Below are positions 14,001-29,000 of a DNA stretch of 64,000 nucleotides, in pieces. The DNA is from Stratiolaelaps scimitus. Taxonomy: Eukaryota > Arthropoda > Arachnida > Mesostigmata > Laelapidae. Each line of letters opens with the position of its first letter. Position 1 is the first letter of the stretch. The notes under the pieces are model-generated. The model had not been told where the DNA came from, did not search any database, and saw only the letters and a list, made by a program, of their open reading frames with translations. A program made the position numbers and the translations under genes. The stretch lies in NCBI GenBank assembly GCA_019614645.1, contig JABWDB010000002.1, positions 20,449,501 to 20,513,500 of the forward strand. Reading direction: 5' to 3'.

Positions 14001-17000
14001 GAATATGTAATTCTCCTATTAGTGAGACCTTGCCCACCCTAGGTAACTGTCTGGACTTTAGCGGGTTACAGATGATATGCGCAAACGCACGATTCTACTA
14101 CCAGTTATGTCTCAGGTCACTACGGCCATTCCGACTCAGCAGAGAAATACTCGACTTTCCCCCAAATTCTCATGTTTGTCCAACAGAGCAGCTACAATTA
14201 GCAGCATTATAGTTGTTTGACGGGAACGTAACTCACGAAGATCAGTGTATAACAACTACAACGCTTATGAATGATTGGTTGGCATCCAACGTTTCGTCGT
14301 CAACAGACGGAACCAGAAGAGACATTAACAGCGGTGCGGTCTAATATTGGTAAGCTATCTGTTGCGATTTGTACATCCACTGCTTCGCAAAATCTGCAGC
14401 AGGAAACAGCAACAGCATTTGGTCAGACACTGTTCAGATGGTAAGATAACAAGATTCTAGCCGGACTGGAACGGAGCCACATGTGGAGGTAACCGCTTAT
14501 CCTTGTGCTCGGATGGGACTCACTCAGCTTAGTTGACCACTTGCATGAAGGCAAGCAGTCTGTAACTGAGGTGCGTACGCCGGTGCATCATCGACTGATG
14601 TCATTAATCAATTTAGCCCACAGAGCGCTGATAGGCGCTGTCACAATCTGAAGCATGGAACTAATGTATGACTTCACTTCGTAGCTCCGAGGCAACGAAA
14701 ACGTTGTGTATTATTTTATATACATATATATACATATATATATTAGTCATAATCGTATACGTTCAGTGAGCCGCAATTCCACAGCCGATTTAAAATGTTT
14801 GTCTCAGATAAGATTTTGTTTCGTCTCTAGACATCTTCATTCTCTCCTCCGTTCACCACTTTGCCAACGATCGTTTCTTATACTTCTTACAGACTTCTCT
14901 CGTATTGCGGTTGTTTCTACTGTTTCGTTCGCTGCCGCTAGCTTTTCATCATCAGCATCGTACACTGACAGACAGGCGAATTGACATCATTCGTCCGACG
15001 AATGACGAAGGTCCAGCTGGTTTTCTGACGGCGCGCCTGGTTGGCCGCCGACATTTGATGAATGAAAACAGAAGTGAAGAAGAAGACGGCGGTGAATCTC
15101 GGCCTTAGTGTTAGTTTGCGTTACCGAAAAAAAGCGTATTTGCAAAGGGAAGTGAAAAATGGCTGTGCGGCCCCTTTTTGTCCCGAGATTATTCTTGCCC
15201 AACACCCTTCGCCGCCTACGATTCGTAGGTAGTTGCAAGATATCGCGCATATTCTGTTGTCGAGTATCGTTCGCTGATTCGCGAAGAGATAGGCAGTGCC
15301 CTGGCCCACGAACGGAAAATGTCGAACGATGCTTTGCTTTGCTGGATTTCGGTTGCCTCTGTGGATTTGGGAATAGTAAGACATGAGGCAGAACGGCTGA
15401 CGCTATCGGCGTTACGAGCTGCCAGTTGGTTGCCTGATGCCGCAGGCGTCGGCAGCAACAGCGCCCACTTCGCTCAATCAGCTTTTTTTCTTCGTTTGTA
15501 CTCATCCACCGTAGTGGTAGCAGCCGATTGAATCGCCTACGGAATCGGTTGAATAGAGGGGCAGCAACCAGCCGGCCAGCTAGCCAGCGAAACACTTCAA
15601 GAGCATTTCTCCTATGACGGTTATACGATCACTATACGGCAGCTACGATGACTACTATATGTCCGAGAAATTGTTTTCTATTATTATTATTAACGGACAG
15701 CTTAACCGAGTGAGCGAGCAAGCGTTTGCCATCGGCAATTTTCGTCTGCCCGTCACTAATACGAACGGCGTGCGACGAACGTCGAGTGAACGAGACAGCT
15801 ACAAACAGATATAGTGTAGTGGTAGTAGCAGCCGGGGGGAGTGGTTGAACGAGAAAGAAAAGCCCAATCCACTACTGTGTCAAGGGACGACGCCAAGGGA
15901 TAATGGTCGCAGCTTTCCTTCCAGCGACGATGCGATACGTCTCGATTCGCGCCAGTCTCGATACCGTTGCCATCATTGAGCCACATTCGTAGTTAAACCA
16001 ATCACCCTACAAGAGCACTATCTAACTGTTGATGCTGTCGGCAACGCGGCCGATTCGACCGAATTCGTCCGGCATTTGTCGGCAGCATCCCATTCACCTC
16101 CACACAAACATCACACACAAACATCACACGCACACGATTCTCTGGGGGGGTTCTCGTTCGCTTCTCCGTGTGTTTGCAAATGGACGAAGAAAAAGGGGGC
16201 GAAAGCCAATGGCCAGCCATTGCTTGCTTGGCTGCGTGCCTGTCATGAGCTTCTCGTGGCACCTTCCGCAGCGTGAGTAGTGAAAGGACACCGAAGAAGT
16301 CATCGTTCGCACCGCCACCCACCCACCTCCTGGTTCGACGTGAAAACGAAGGAGACGAAAAAAAAAGTAGAAAACAAGAAGAGCTAGAACGGGAAAAAAC
16401 GACTCAGACACCGAAGATGTGCGAATCATAAACATACACACAGACAAACCAGACACATACAGACATGTAGACACCAAATCGAAAGTTCGTCAACAAATCC
16501 ACCATCGCTGCGCTAGTCGTCAGTCGGTCGACTTCGTCGCTTTGTGCGCGTGTGTGGGTTTCTGTCGGCGTGGAGGTCGATCGGTCGGCCGCACGATCTG
16601 AGTGCCCCTGTCCGTCGCTGTGTGCACCTGTGTGTGTGTGCTTTCGTGATGACTATCAAAAGGTCTGGTGTGGCGGTGACGCGCCGGGATGCCTCCGCCT
16701 ACGGACAACGGCGGGATTTGCCCGTAAGAATTTTTCGAGCTGCGCCGGCTGTTTAAGTGCGAACGGCACCGCTGCCGCCGCCGCCGTCGCGTGCTTGTAT
16801 GCGTGTGTTTATGTGTCTGTGTACATGTGTATAACGGTGTGTGTCTCTAGGAGACTGACGGTATCTTATCCCCTGATCGCTCGGGTCTTCCCCGAAGGAT
16901 CCGAACCCTGCAGACACAAATCGAATTGTGCCTTCCTCTCCATGTAAACAGGTGCCACCAACTGTACAGTTATAGTAAGTCCGCAAGGAAGGACAGGAGA

Positions 17001-20000
17001 GCGCGCGACTGAGAGAGAGACGGGGGGGAAAAAGAGGCAATCGCATGGCTAGATGTTCTTTTTTTGGCGGTTCGAGCGCTGCTTCGTTGCTTGGCACGTT
17101 GCTTGGTTACTTGCCTGGTCGCTTGCTATTCTTCTATCCGTGCTGGTCGGCCTTTTCGGACGCCGATCCGCTTTCTATCAGCAGCAGTAGCAGCAGCGGC
17201 GGCAGCGTTTGCAACGGTACCCCCGTTATTGCTGTTGGCATTGCTGTCCATTTATATATATATATATACAAATGCGTGTATATGTGTATCTTTCTTGTGT
17301 CTTCGGTCTTCCGCAGCCGTTGCCGGCGTCGCGATCCACGGCAGCAGCAGCAGCACTCCGCGTCGGCGATGATTCTGCGTGGTGAATCAACGACGATCGT
17401 TGCCACCATCGTAACACAGCGAGAAGCCAGGCGACTCTTTGACGATTGAGCAACAGCAAAAATCCTACCTCGCTCCACGAGCAGCAGCACCACCACCATC
17501 ACCACCACCACCACCAACATGTAAGATGCTCCTATCGGTGCGGACTTCGCGGCCCTCGTTGGCCAGCTACTTCCGCCCAACGACAGCGGCAGCGGCGCCG
17601 GCACGAATATCTGAACGAACGTAACGCTGTAGTGGCGGCTGCCACCACTGCTCGTGTAGGCGCTGCCGGCGATTTTAGCCTGTTACTATTAGTACTACGA
17701 TGATTATTATTATCGGGGTGGTAGACAAGCAAGCGGCCAGGTAACCGGGCCGTGCAACAACCAACGGGTGCGCAATGGGCAGTAGTATAATAGCTGCTTG
17801 GCGATGGGGCAGCCCCGGGGTGACGGCTACACATGTACGTCATAGGCCACCAAGCGGTACATTCACATATATCAGTATAATACCGTACTATATTAGGCAC
17901 AAACCACGGCAGCAGTAGCACAGATTTCTTAAACGAGGAATAAAGACGATGATTGCTGACTGCTTGAACTGACCAACATGACCAGCATGATTAATGATGA
18001 GAACGTGCGGACACAGCGCCGCTGACAGAAGCAATACTGAATGAAGTGGTGCGGGCCAGATTTTCGACAAAAAAAAATAATGCTCACTCACATCTAAGTA
18101 AGTGTAGCACAGCAAGAATACTTATAGTTAATATCTGTTTGGCGCGATATCGCATTCGATTTGACCGGCAGACCCCGGTACATTGGCCATGTCCTCGCTA
18201 GCAAACGCAAGAAGAAGCGCATCGATCCACACGGTTCGTATTGTGGATAACATGGATAACATTAAGTACTAACATCAAAAATTAAACCGTTACCTAGCTT
18301 GCTGAAGCTCTAACACGGGTGGCACTCCGATATGAACAATATGCAGCACCGCGAAGGCCGTAATTACTAGATCTGTTTATTAGTGGTGTTGTTTTTGCAC
18401 GAGACAAACAGATAAATCGCTGGCATCCGATTTCCAGCGTAACTTTGGTACGCCTTAGCTGCAGTCGCCCATACGCAGTTTCGCCGATAACGAAGGGTCA
18501 ACATACGAGTAGAACAATTAGTTGTTCAGCCGCCAGTAACGAACATAAGTGAGGCACAATGGATCGCCTCGATTGCTCTTGTTTGAATGCAACCGTCGTC
18601 AATAGTTGTTGTTTGAATTTGCGAAAACAACACCAAACGGGAAGTAACAGCTTATCGCCGCTTTAATAGCCAACGGCACCGTTCACTTGACGGCTGCCAT
18701 CATTGTGTTGTTCGATAAATCTGTCCGGCTCACTCGAAACTGATCAGGTTGAGATTTCAGACGATGTTTTTCCCATAGCATAATTGTATCATCAGCAGCA
18801 GCCGATTATCGCACCCGCTCAACGGTCTGTCGTCTTCTGGCCGAAGGCAGCTAACGGTATTTGAGGTGAACGCGTCATATTATAAGCCGGCCATTGAAGG
18901 GCATTTTCTAGTCCGTTCCGTTTCTTCTCTATTATTGCCAATTGGCAATTGCCTGCGTAGTTCAACGTCTCGACGTCTCATGCCGTGGACGAGGGAGAAA
19001 TTCGGCTAAAAGAAATCGCATTTCGACACGTCCAAAGAGTCATCCCCCAGTACGCGCGTTGGAGATGTTCGTGCCAACTGCGCGTTTGCCAGCCGACGGC
19101 AGAGGGCTCACAGTGGACTTAGACACAAAAGAAATCATTTTTGGCCTTTTCTCCGTTCGTCCTCTCGATTATCGCTTTGAAAAGCGTTGAAAAACTGTTT
19201 ACTTCGTCATCACACTTCATTGGGTAGCACTGAATAGGCGCGGGTTCGCCACGTCCGGAGCCGTCGACACAGACGAGCCTTAGCCACGTCAAACGAAGGG
19301 AACTCTTCACCGCGAACAGCACTAACGCGTGACAACCGCTGTCGATCATCGCGCCGATACCCGCTATGGGTATACAGAGGCGGAGTTATCTTCGTTATGG
19401 CCGTATACTGCGATAGACTCATCTGCAGTCAGTTGCCGCGGCCATCCTTCACCCGAGCTCTACTCGGATGGTGAATTTGAGCAAACAACAACAGCGAGGC
19501 CTGTTCCTCCCTTATCTGTGTGTGAGTACCACCAGTAAACAGGTGTTAGTCCTCTCATCACCGACGCCTTGATTATCATCATGATTATATTATAATAAAT
19601 ATTTAGTGTATCCGTCTCATTCGTAGCGTTAAAAAACGTGCCTATAGTTGTCTCGTTATTTGCCTTATCGCCCACTCCTTGCCATGTGGAATATAAACGC
19701 TAGAGTCCTTATCTTGGCAATACTGCCGCGGCGGATAATTTAAAAAATAAAAATAAAAAACAAGAAAAAAAACCCCACAAACGAAGCAACCGAGTAACGA
19801 AACACTCCTTTGCGCCGGCGGGTCGTTATTATACGGCCGAATGAATATTCAAAGAAAGTGGAAACCCGGCGAAGACTCGCCCTCTATCTATAGCTAGCGA
19901 TCCTGAATGCAGACGGGGTGAGCCATTCAATTTGAATGTGGCCCAGAAAGAAATCGACCATGCATTCCTGCAGGGGATCATCTATTTTTCCTTATTTGCA

Positions 20001-23000
20001 AGCCAAGCGTAAGATTTGAGCACCATCATTTAGCAGGCCGAACTAATGAGATTTCGTTCTCCGGTACGACTACGACGATATTATTCTTTCACATATAGTT
20101 TTAGTCAGTTTGAAGCAAACTGATAGAAAAAACATTGTAACGGATTGTTGCAATGCCGTCAGCAGCAGTACATTCGTTTATAAAGAAAAGATTAGACATA
20201 CAGATGATGATCACTTCGCGTAACCTGACACGCGTTCGTTCGAACACGCTCAGCTCGTATGGTGTCTCGCGCGCAACTCTGATTTGCCGAAAACTCACAC
20301 CAATTTATATATATATATGTGTGTGAATACATGTAGTCAAAGTCGATCGTAGTAAATCTCGCAGAGTGGAGGAATCAAACAAGCACTTGATGCTAATAAT
20401 GATTACGTAAGCTAACTTTTAGGGGCATTAGCATGTTTATCCCCGCCATATGCTCTGACCTAGACTAGTTTTTGGTCCACAGACAAACGATTTGCAGGTG
20501 TCAAATATTTGCATGTGTCTATTATAGGTGTCAACTATTGCCCGTTCACCAACAATGCCGCAGAAGCCATCAGTGAGCAGCGCTTTTAAAGGGGACCTTT
20601 CGACACCGAAACGAGGTAATTCGAGCAATAATGACGTCTGCAGTTTTGCATTATTCTGCTTTCGCAGTCATAGTACACACAGGCAAATGATTCCCAGTAC
20701 TATTATATAAGGATAAGCGAAATAGCCATTGCAATAATATTCGTTGGCTCTTTGTCTACGAATGCTTCGGCCAAGCCACCTTGGTCCTGCCTGTGGTGAC
20801 TCCTCCGACCCACTGCCGATTGAAACAACACGGTATTGTCAACAAAACGCACACATCGTTAGTCGACTTGTGAAATTCGTCACCGGAACATACGGACGTT
20901 TTACATCAAGAGACATTGTTGCGCTAAGCCCCAATCCGGCTGCAGCAACACCGCCTGGATCCTAGACCGAACGGAATGAGGTGTGTGCATGGGGCAATTT
21001 TCCGCACGCGGCCTATGATAGGGACATTAGGGGAGAGGTTGGTCCCGCAATTAGTCGGGAGGCGAAGAACGGACAGCCAATGATTCAAACCCCCTGTAAC
21101 AGGTCAATCCGGCGTAAAAAATGTCTTTGCAGCAACGAAAATGAAGTTGCCACTCAACAACTGCCAAACATCGAAATCTAAACCGTAAATAAAATGACCA
21201 TGTGAAACGTTTGTCTCGTTATTTACCACCGGGCAGAAGGAAGGGTAAGAAGCACGATGGGATGTGGTCAGCAATGTGGATGTACCCACATATTTGCGGA
21301 CAGATACAATCACATGCCAATACAATATATATATATATATATAATAGTTTAATAATCAGTTTTTAAAAGAGGGTATCAGTGCTTCTCTTGGATCTTACCT
21401 CGAAACAGCAATTTGTGCCCAACTTTTCAGTCACAATTATATGACCTTCTATTCTCTGCACACATATCGATTAGCTGCGCGAAATCCAAGACACAAATAG
21501 ACATTGCACACAGGTGAAGGGCGCCCCCTCACTATAGCTAGTAATCACGTAGACGCCCAATAGTATAATACATACCTGGGGGAAGAGAAATGTTTGCGAG
21601 GTGTATGTTTGAACATATTTAATTTTCAATCGAAGAGAGGATGCCTACGCTACGTACAGGGACTGAACCAGTATATTGATTGCGAGCAACCAGAACATCA
21701 CAGGCAGCGCAGTAACTGTGTGTGTGTATGCGAGTGGCTGTTGCGTCTGTTAATAGCCCTTCATCAATTCGGGATGTAATGACGATTTTTATCCTTTCTA
21801 CCAGTCCCTTATATATTCTATATAAGGGACTGGTATATATATATATATATGTGTGTTTGTGTATTATTATAATATATATATATATATATATTACCGACGT
21901 GCCTGCTTCTTCTCAAGGGAAGCTTTTTGTTTGATTTGTTATACCATAATACACAGTGAATGGCTGGGCCTTGAGGGCAAAATGCGCCCTTTGATAGCTC
22001 TTCAAATAAAATCCCTCGTGAAAAAGGGCAATCGTGATTTCGGCACACACTCGCCTGAGTACTACAGCGAACATAACACGGGCAAGCCAATGCCAAGGCG
22101 CAGCCACGAACGGGGAATTGGCTAACAAACATCAACTGTGATCTTTTTACTACAGAACACGCCGACCGCTATTGTCGCATGCTACGCACATCTAGTGGCT
22201 GAAGTTGCTTGAACGGCATTCGCGCTTGGGGTACTGAAGCGGTTGCATACGACTGGGTAGTGACGAGGTATGGTTGACATAAACAATGTGACTAGTTCCT
22301 TATAATTTTTCTTCGGCTGGCGTCAAGGACTCCTATGCAATGATTAAAATCAGGGGAAGGCCCAAAAGGTGTTGTGTATTCAGATCCTTGTTCCTCAGAA
22401 CCGAAATAACGATAGCTAACAGCAGGTAAGAGGTTAAACAATAACAATGGACACAGATAGAACTGGCACTTAGATAAAACTGCGATTAGGCCATATCCAC
22501 CTTTAGCAATAGTGATGCCAAGCATAACTGATTGGCTATCGATGCGCAACTATCGAGTAGGAATAGCAAAGATGGTACCAAAAAAAAGTAATCCTCGTGT
22601 TTCAGCAATTCGATCATTATTGCGTTATTATCAATACAATAACGCCTGCGTTCAGTACCTTGCATGCTGTTCTTTCATATGGCAACGCCTGTGTAGGTGA
22701 CATCACCTTGAATCACTAGTTTACGATCGAAAACAACCTTCTTGCCAAGTCAGACCAGGCCAGAAAAAGAATAATCACCCATTGCGTTCTACGGAAGGGT
22801 GACTCAACTGCGAGCCTGGGCCGCTTTGGTGGACGAACACCAATCACAACGGCAGCTCACAGAAGTTCAAAGTGATTGCCATTATCGTCCCCGTAACAGT
22901 TTCTTGGTTTCGGCGGACATTCTCTCTCGCTCTCACGCATAGCTTTATCTGTCTCCCTGTTGTTCTTGGGTACAGCGGCTTCTTGTTATGTATGCAACAC

Positions 23001-26000
23001 GTTCGATGACGATGGGGGTCACCTCTATGCCCTCGTCTATCGCTCGCACGCAATCTATAGTGGACTGGGTGGTGGCAGTTGGTTCTTTCAACTGCTAGCA
23101 TTCCCGATAGCGGTCGCGCGGGGATCTTGCCCGACTTTGTCGAACAACACTACAGATGTATGGACAATTTGTGGACTCGATTGTCATGGCGTGAGCTACG
23201 CTACGTTCAGTTATCGTACGATAAATGGTACTGAGAGATAAACGGCTGCTGGTTGCAGTTGCCATAGTCGAGCTGCGGTTATGGCTAACGCGACCAGAAA
23301 TCAAGCAAAAGTCGGTAAAAAACACAGCCAATTCAAAGCCGTGTTAACGAGAACAAGACTCAAAGCAAGATAGAGCAAAGGCGCCTGACTTAATTAACTG
23401 CTAGATGGCTTATTTATTGTTGGTTCTTCTATTCGCAACCTCGTGATTGTTCATCCCTGCTGATGACTACTTTCATCATTTACAGGTGGTCTACGAAAAT
23501 GTTGTAGAAATATCATACGAATATTAACATGAACCGTCTGAAGAAGCGATATCTGGACCTTTTTTACGAAAGACTTTTTAAAAAAATTATATATATATAC
23601 GATATAAGAGACTGGCGATATAAGAGGCTGTGCTGTTTCCTTTAAATCACGACGTGACTCTAGCTCGACTTGCAAGTCTCTATGTTGTTTATATTCTATT
23701 CGGCACATTTGTATAATATACATATCTCATTGACCATATACAGTGCCGATGTTTGTTAGCGGCGTCGTCTGTCATCGTCCGCTTTACTTTTGAACGCTCA
23801 TTTATCTTCTGTTTATTGCCTCCGAGACGTCTACTAGTCGTTGTATATTGTCGTCTGCTTTAGTCTGCTGGGGTGACATCATTACAATACTTACTAAGAA
23901 TAATAATAATAATTATGTATTACAAATGCTCATGGTAATCATTACTATTTTTTTCTTCAGCGGCAGCCGCAGACATAGCAATGGACGACCATAGCCTCCC
24001 CTCGCGTTCTAGATCCCTTTGCCGTTCGGATGCAGTCCGTCTATGAGAACGATGTCATTCGGCCGTCTGGTGATATTCATCGCCTCCCGATGTCCACCTT
24101 TTCATGAAAACGTCTAGCGGTCAAAGACTGAATGACGACGTGTATGTCCCCAGGGCTTGGCTCTCGTACGTGAAGTATCTCTGACCGCAGTCTGTCCAGC
24201 AAATCCTTTCCGCCGATTCAGTCTCCTGCAGCAGATTCGGCAAAACCTTCCCGAAAATGCAGTGGCGAGAAGACATTCCAAGCGAACGAGCCAGACAAGC
24301 AAAGTAGGTCTCACGAACGCCGGCCAGCGGCGTTCGACAGGATCATGCGTCGCGCAGTGTTACTGCCTAGCGGCCGCGGCTACCCCACCGGCTCTATCAG
24401 CAACAACAGCGTCACCCAGCCATTACGTATCACAAATGCGACCGAGCGACCGTCATGACTGCAGGAGGGTTTCAGTTTTATGCTTGTACTGACGGTGGTA
24501 AGGTGACGCTCACTGCTGATGGTTAAACAGCTCCAGACACGGCAGAATGATGGCGCGAGGAGAGTGCTAGAACTATAACGGTAAAGCTAGAAACTAGCGT
24601 GTTGATGATAATAAACAGTATATGATCTAATGATGAAGTTTTCCTATCAATTATCGTTCCGTTCATTTCGCCAAAGTGGGTTCAGGGAAGCGAGCAACAG
24701 ACGTAGTGGCTTGCTAAGGAGTGAAATTTAGTTGAGGGATATCGGGGAACACAAGGTGATAAGATCTGCTCGGTTGACCTGTGTTTCACTGGGATTGTGA
24801 TTGAAAATGTATCGCGTAAGCATTTGGGGCTATTGAGGGAATCAATGTAAGTGCAATCGCAAACAAATAGCGGCGCGTGCAGAAGGGCAGTGTAGCGAGT
24901 ATGGGAATGACTGGAAAGCAGATGCTGAATAAGAAAATGTTGGGCGACACTTTTCTCTCCAAAACGAGGAAAATGCTGGCAAATGTCTGCCTGTTTTAAT
25001 GGGTAGAGGCGAGTGCAGTCTTCAATTGAGGAGATTCAAATATGATCATTCATTCAAGGATATAGTAGTATTCATAGAAACTGGATAGAATTAAACAACA
25101 TACGCAACATGCCGATATGAGATAAAATCGACTGGAAGAGGGGGGGGATACTGTCGGTGGAGAGGGTCACCCCTTTCAATCCCGAAGTGATATCGTTGAT
25201 AGGAGCGAGGTAAAAAGCGGCATAAGTGATGAGAAATCAATTTTGGAAAAGTGGATTCCGTGGAGCAATTCTTGATTCACGGATTCCTAATCATGGAATA
25301 ATAGCTGATGAATTCTGACACGTTTTACCGGATACATTTTATCTGCCACCCTATTTATAAGCGGTTGTAGTTATAGTTCAGTCAATGTAAATGTCTGGTA
25401 GAACCATCATCACCTCATACCGATGCACTTTTGTCGGCGCCATCCAAATTAAACGTGTCCAGTAAAATTGATGTTAGCTGTTTCCCTCAGATGCCTCCTG
25501 CCATAAATCGTGCATGGGACAGTCGCTGACCGTTAGCCCAATGATCTCTAGCCGATAGTAACCGCCGGTGAGATTCTGTCGACCGCCGCAACGTTGGTGG
25601 TTCTGTTCGGCGGCGAGCCGTTTGTCTCTCGCGTCGGCGGGGACGGCCTGATACTTGATTTCCGATGAGCTGTCCTTATTTAAAGCTTCAGCTTGTAAAG
25701 CTAGCTAGCTTTCTGATCGTGCCATACGTCCGGTCGGCCGCAGAGGTAGACCTAACTGTACGATAGCCGATAGGGAAGACATCGGTATAGGGTATAGGGC
25801 CGGGTGTAGGTGTTCGGGGACACGGGGGATGGACTTGAAAAGTAGTGGCAGTGGGCAGGCGCTTGTAAACGCCTCAGTTGAACACCGCAGGCAGAGAATG
25901 TCTTCAGGGGAGAAAGACAGGGCCATGAACTTGGCTGACTTCACCGCCTCCTCCGCCAACAAGAACACGAACCCCTCGCATGTTCAGCGAATGTGCCATG

Positions 26001-29000
26001 TGGAATGGCTGTTTTGAGGGAAGTTTTTGTCGTAGGTGCTCGTGGGCAATGGAGGATTTTACTGTCAGTCAGCGGCTGGCGAGCTGCTTGAAGGGATGTC
26101 GAGAGGGCGGTGAAAGCAGTTTTCCTGAGGACACGTAGGGTACAGAAAACATCAGAGAAGGAGGTCGGAATGATGCCTCAAGATTGCGGTCATCATGGCG
26201 ACAACGAGCAGATACCCTTGATGGTTCGGGAGGTCAGAGGGGCCGGCACTACGGTGCTGTGACCAACCAGAGGACGGTATATTGCCCTCGGTACAGCAAG
26301 TGTTATATTTCCTCCTAGAGGCAGCGGAATGGTCACCCAAGGAAGCGAAATTTGAGAAACTTACTGAGAGAACGAGAGGGAGAGGTTATTGCGAGATTGC
26401 TTCTCCCAAAGGGAAATTATTGATACTGCCTAGTATAACGGCACCGAACAGAGAACGATCAAGTTTGTTTATAGTGTGACCTCGGACGTTGTCGATAGCA
26501 ACTTCAATGTCTAGAACACTGTTGATTGTGCAACAGATATTCAGCAGGTAGAACCCAATGCTAAGTGAAAGTTGTCATACAAACGGCGCGTATCTTGGGA
26601 GGGCTCCAGAACAGTAGTAAGCCTGCTTGTCACGCCTTTCCAAGAGAATTTACAATTTTTTGGTGTGTACCTCGTTAGTTCGTTGTGTACTATTATAAAA
26701 AAGCTTAAGCTTCAGCAATAATAAACAAGGGCACAATAGCAACAACAACAAAAACAAGCTCAATAGAAGCGCGGTTAGCTGGCAGCTGGCGCGGCGCCAA
26801 CAATATTAACTTTTCGTTCACGTAATTGTCACACACAACCGTAAGTGCTTCCCGCCTCCACCCGGTTAAGTAGAGGGATAAGATAAGGCTTGACCGACAC
26901 GTACACGTCAAATCCGACCATTTTTGCTCTCAACCATTTCTCGTAGTTGCTCTCGTCGCTTTCTCATAGCACCACCCTCTCTCACTCTGCGTCTCCTTTC
27001 GTGGCCGACTCAAAATAACTTATTTTCTATCCACCAGCAGCAAAGCACGATTTTGAGTCGGCCCCTTCAACCTGGCCTTCTTCTTGGCCGGCTAGACCCT
27101 GGCGAACAGTGGCCCAGCTTCGGAAGCAAATGAGTGCTCCCTGCCTCTCACGGATAGAGGACTCGCGTGGCGTTACATCCGAGGACGACGACGACGACGT
27201 AGGAGTTGAGAGGTTGGGAGAGGCTAAACGACCTTCCGGTCTCACAGAGAAGCAACCAAGCTAGCTAGCTAGCTAGCCAGTCAGGCAGGCCACGAATCCG
27301 AAGAAAAGCATCGGTCTCCAAGGAGGTGCCTCACGCAAGTCGGCTACAATGCCACGCACGTTGTCGGCGTTTTATCTCATTACCAAAGTAGCGCTTGCAG
27401 GGCTCGGCCGGGCCGGCCCGGGCTAGACTGGTCGTGAAACGGGCGACAAAGCTTTTCCTGGAGGCCCCATGGAGACTCACACAGCCGAACAGTCGGGTCA
27501 GAAGGGCGACTCGGAGGGGGACGTTGGTGGGACCATTCGGTTCCCATAGCCTCCGTGCCGCCGCCGCCGCTGTCGCTCCTTACGGGCACAAAGCAAAAGA
27601 CAATCCGCACGCACACTGCAGCTGAGGAACGCCATGCCGAGCTTCCTATCCGCCGAAAGTTCCGTTTGTTTGAGATGATCGCACCCACTATTTCCGATCC
27701 TCGGCGTAGAGGAGATCGCCTCGATGGAAGCGGCCATCGAGAGACGAGGCTACAAGAGGCAACTGCCGAGGAAGGGGTACTCGAAACCTACTGGCTGGAT
27801 TTGGAGACACGCTCCGAATTTTTTTTCGGCCAAATCGTCCATTGAGTTGGCCACTTTCCTCATTGTGTACTCGATTTTGAAGATAAAAATGTACTTCATT
27901 CATATTGCTGATATCTGTTGCATGTTTCATCCGTTTATTGCTGTATACTATACCCCGTATATATTATATGTAGAATATCACTATAGATAACAATGTGTAT
28001 AACGTGATTGTCTATAAACTCATTCTGATGTCTTGTTCTCGTATCCGATGTAACATAATACTGCTCGCCATAAAAATAAAAATATCATTGCCCACCAGTA
28101 TTAGATAACAATTCGACTGAGCCGAGTCCTCTTACCGAACAGTGATATAGTTGGCGATAACGACAATAACAACAATAACAAGCCAAATATGAACGCGCAG
28201 TTAAGCAGACAACTTAACATAACTTCAAGATTACACCTGAACAAATTCGTTTCACTACCACTGCAAAATATATATTTATGAAACATCAATCTATTTATAT
28301 ATGTCTCATATCCGGGAGATACGCGTGAAGAGACCCTTTGAGCTCTGTCTGTCCGCCAATGTCAAAAGCGGTAAGCGCAACAACCGTCTTGGGTGACTCA
28401 CGTCATCTAAGGTGAACGGAGCCGCCTCTCCTATTCTTCGACCACAACAATTCTATTACAAATCATTTGTTCCCGCCGGAAGGGTGACTGATCTTTGTAA
28501 GAAGGTCGTTTCACGAGGGCTGTTTCGAAAAAAAACGAGCAAGACTGACGGGTAGGACCGGCAAGAACCGTGGACTAAGAGTGGAGATTTGGGTTCGTTG
28601 TGATAATTTCCTAAAAAATGTGCTTGTTAAAACAAGTACGACACTGGTGACCGTTTTAGTTGAGCGGACAACAAATCTTGACAATATGCCTATACACTTA
28701 GAGTTTAGAAACCGTACTCTCGGAGTGCATAACAAAGGAATACCCCTAAACATATTCGCTGGCTTGATAGGTATGGTAGGTTTTTTCACTGTACGTCATC
28801 AAGCCTTAGTCAAGTTAGGAATTTCCTGCCACTTGTTCATTCGTGGTCTGAACATTAAGTAAAGACTAGTTTTTTCCTAAATAGACAGACAACCAACGCA
28901 CTGCGCGCGTTGGTTTTGTCGTTTGTAAATTCGAACAAAGGTACGGATGTCATCTCGTCGCATTAGAGCAGGGACGTTGTACATTAGTGAATAGAGCGGC

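Larger units (their letters stand above)
14880..17700. other. GC-rich, CpG-containing block with triplet repeats inside ABCH intron 1
   Basis: The stretch is visibly richer in CG dinucleotides and in GCC, CAG and CAC triplets than its surroundings. It has several long overlapping frames, for example 15595-14987 minus (202 codons, GTG start) and 17045-17449 plus. None has a domain motif, and several are low-complexity. In arthropod genomes such blocks often mark promoters and 5' exons. It could hold an alternative first exon or a nested gene's 5' end. No specific start can be supported. Confidence 0.35.

Noticed and set aside
14987..15595. 202-codon minus-strand open frame
   Set aside because: It begins with GTG, has no recognisable domain, sits in GC-rich DNA where stop codons are rare, and overlaps frames on the other strand. 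Probably chance.
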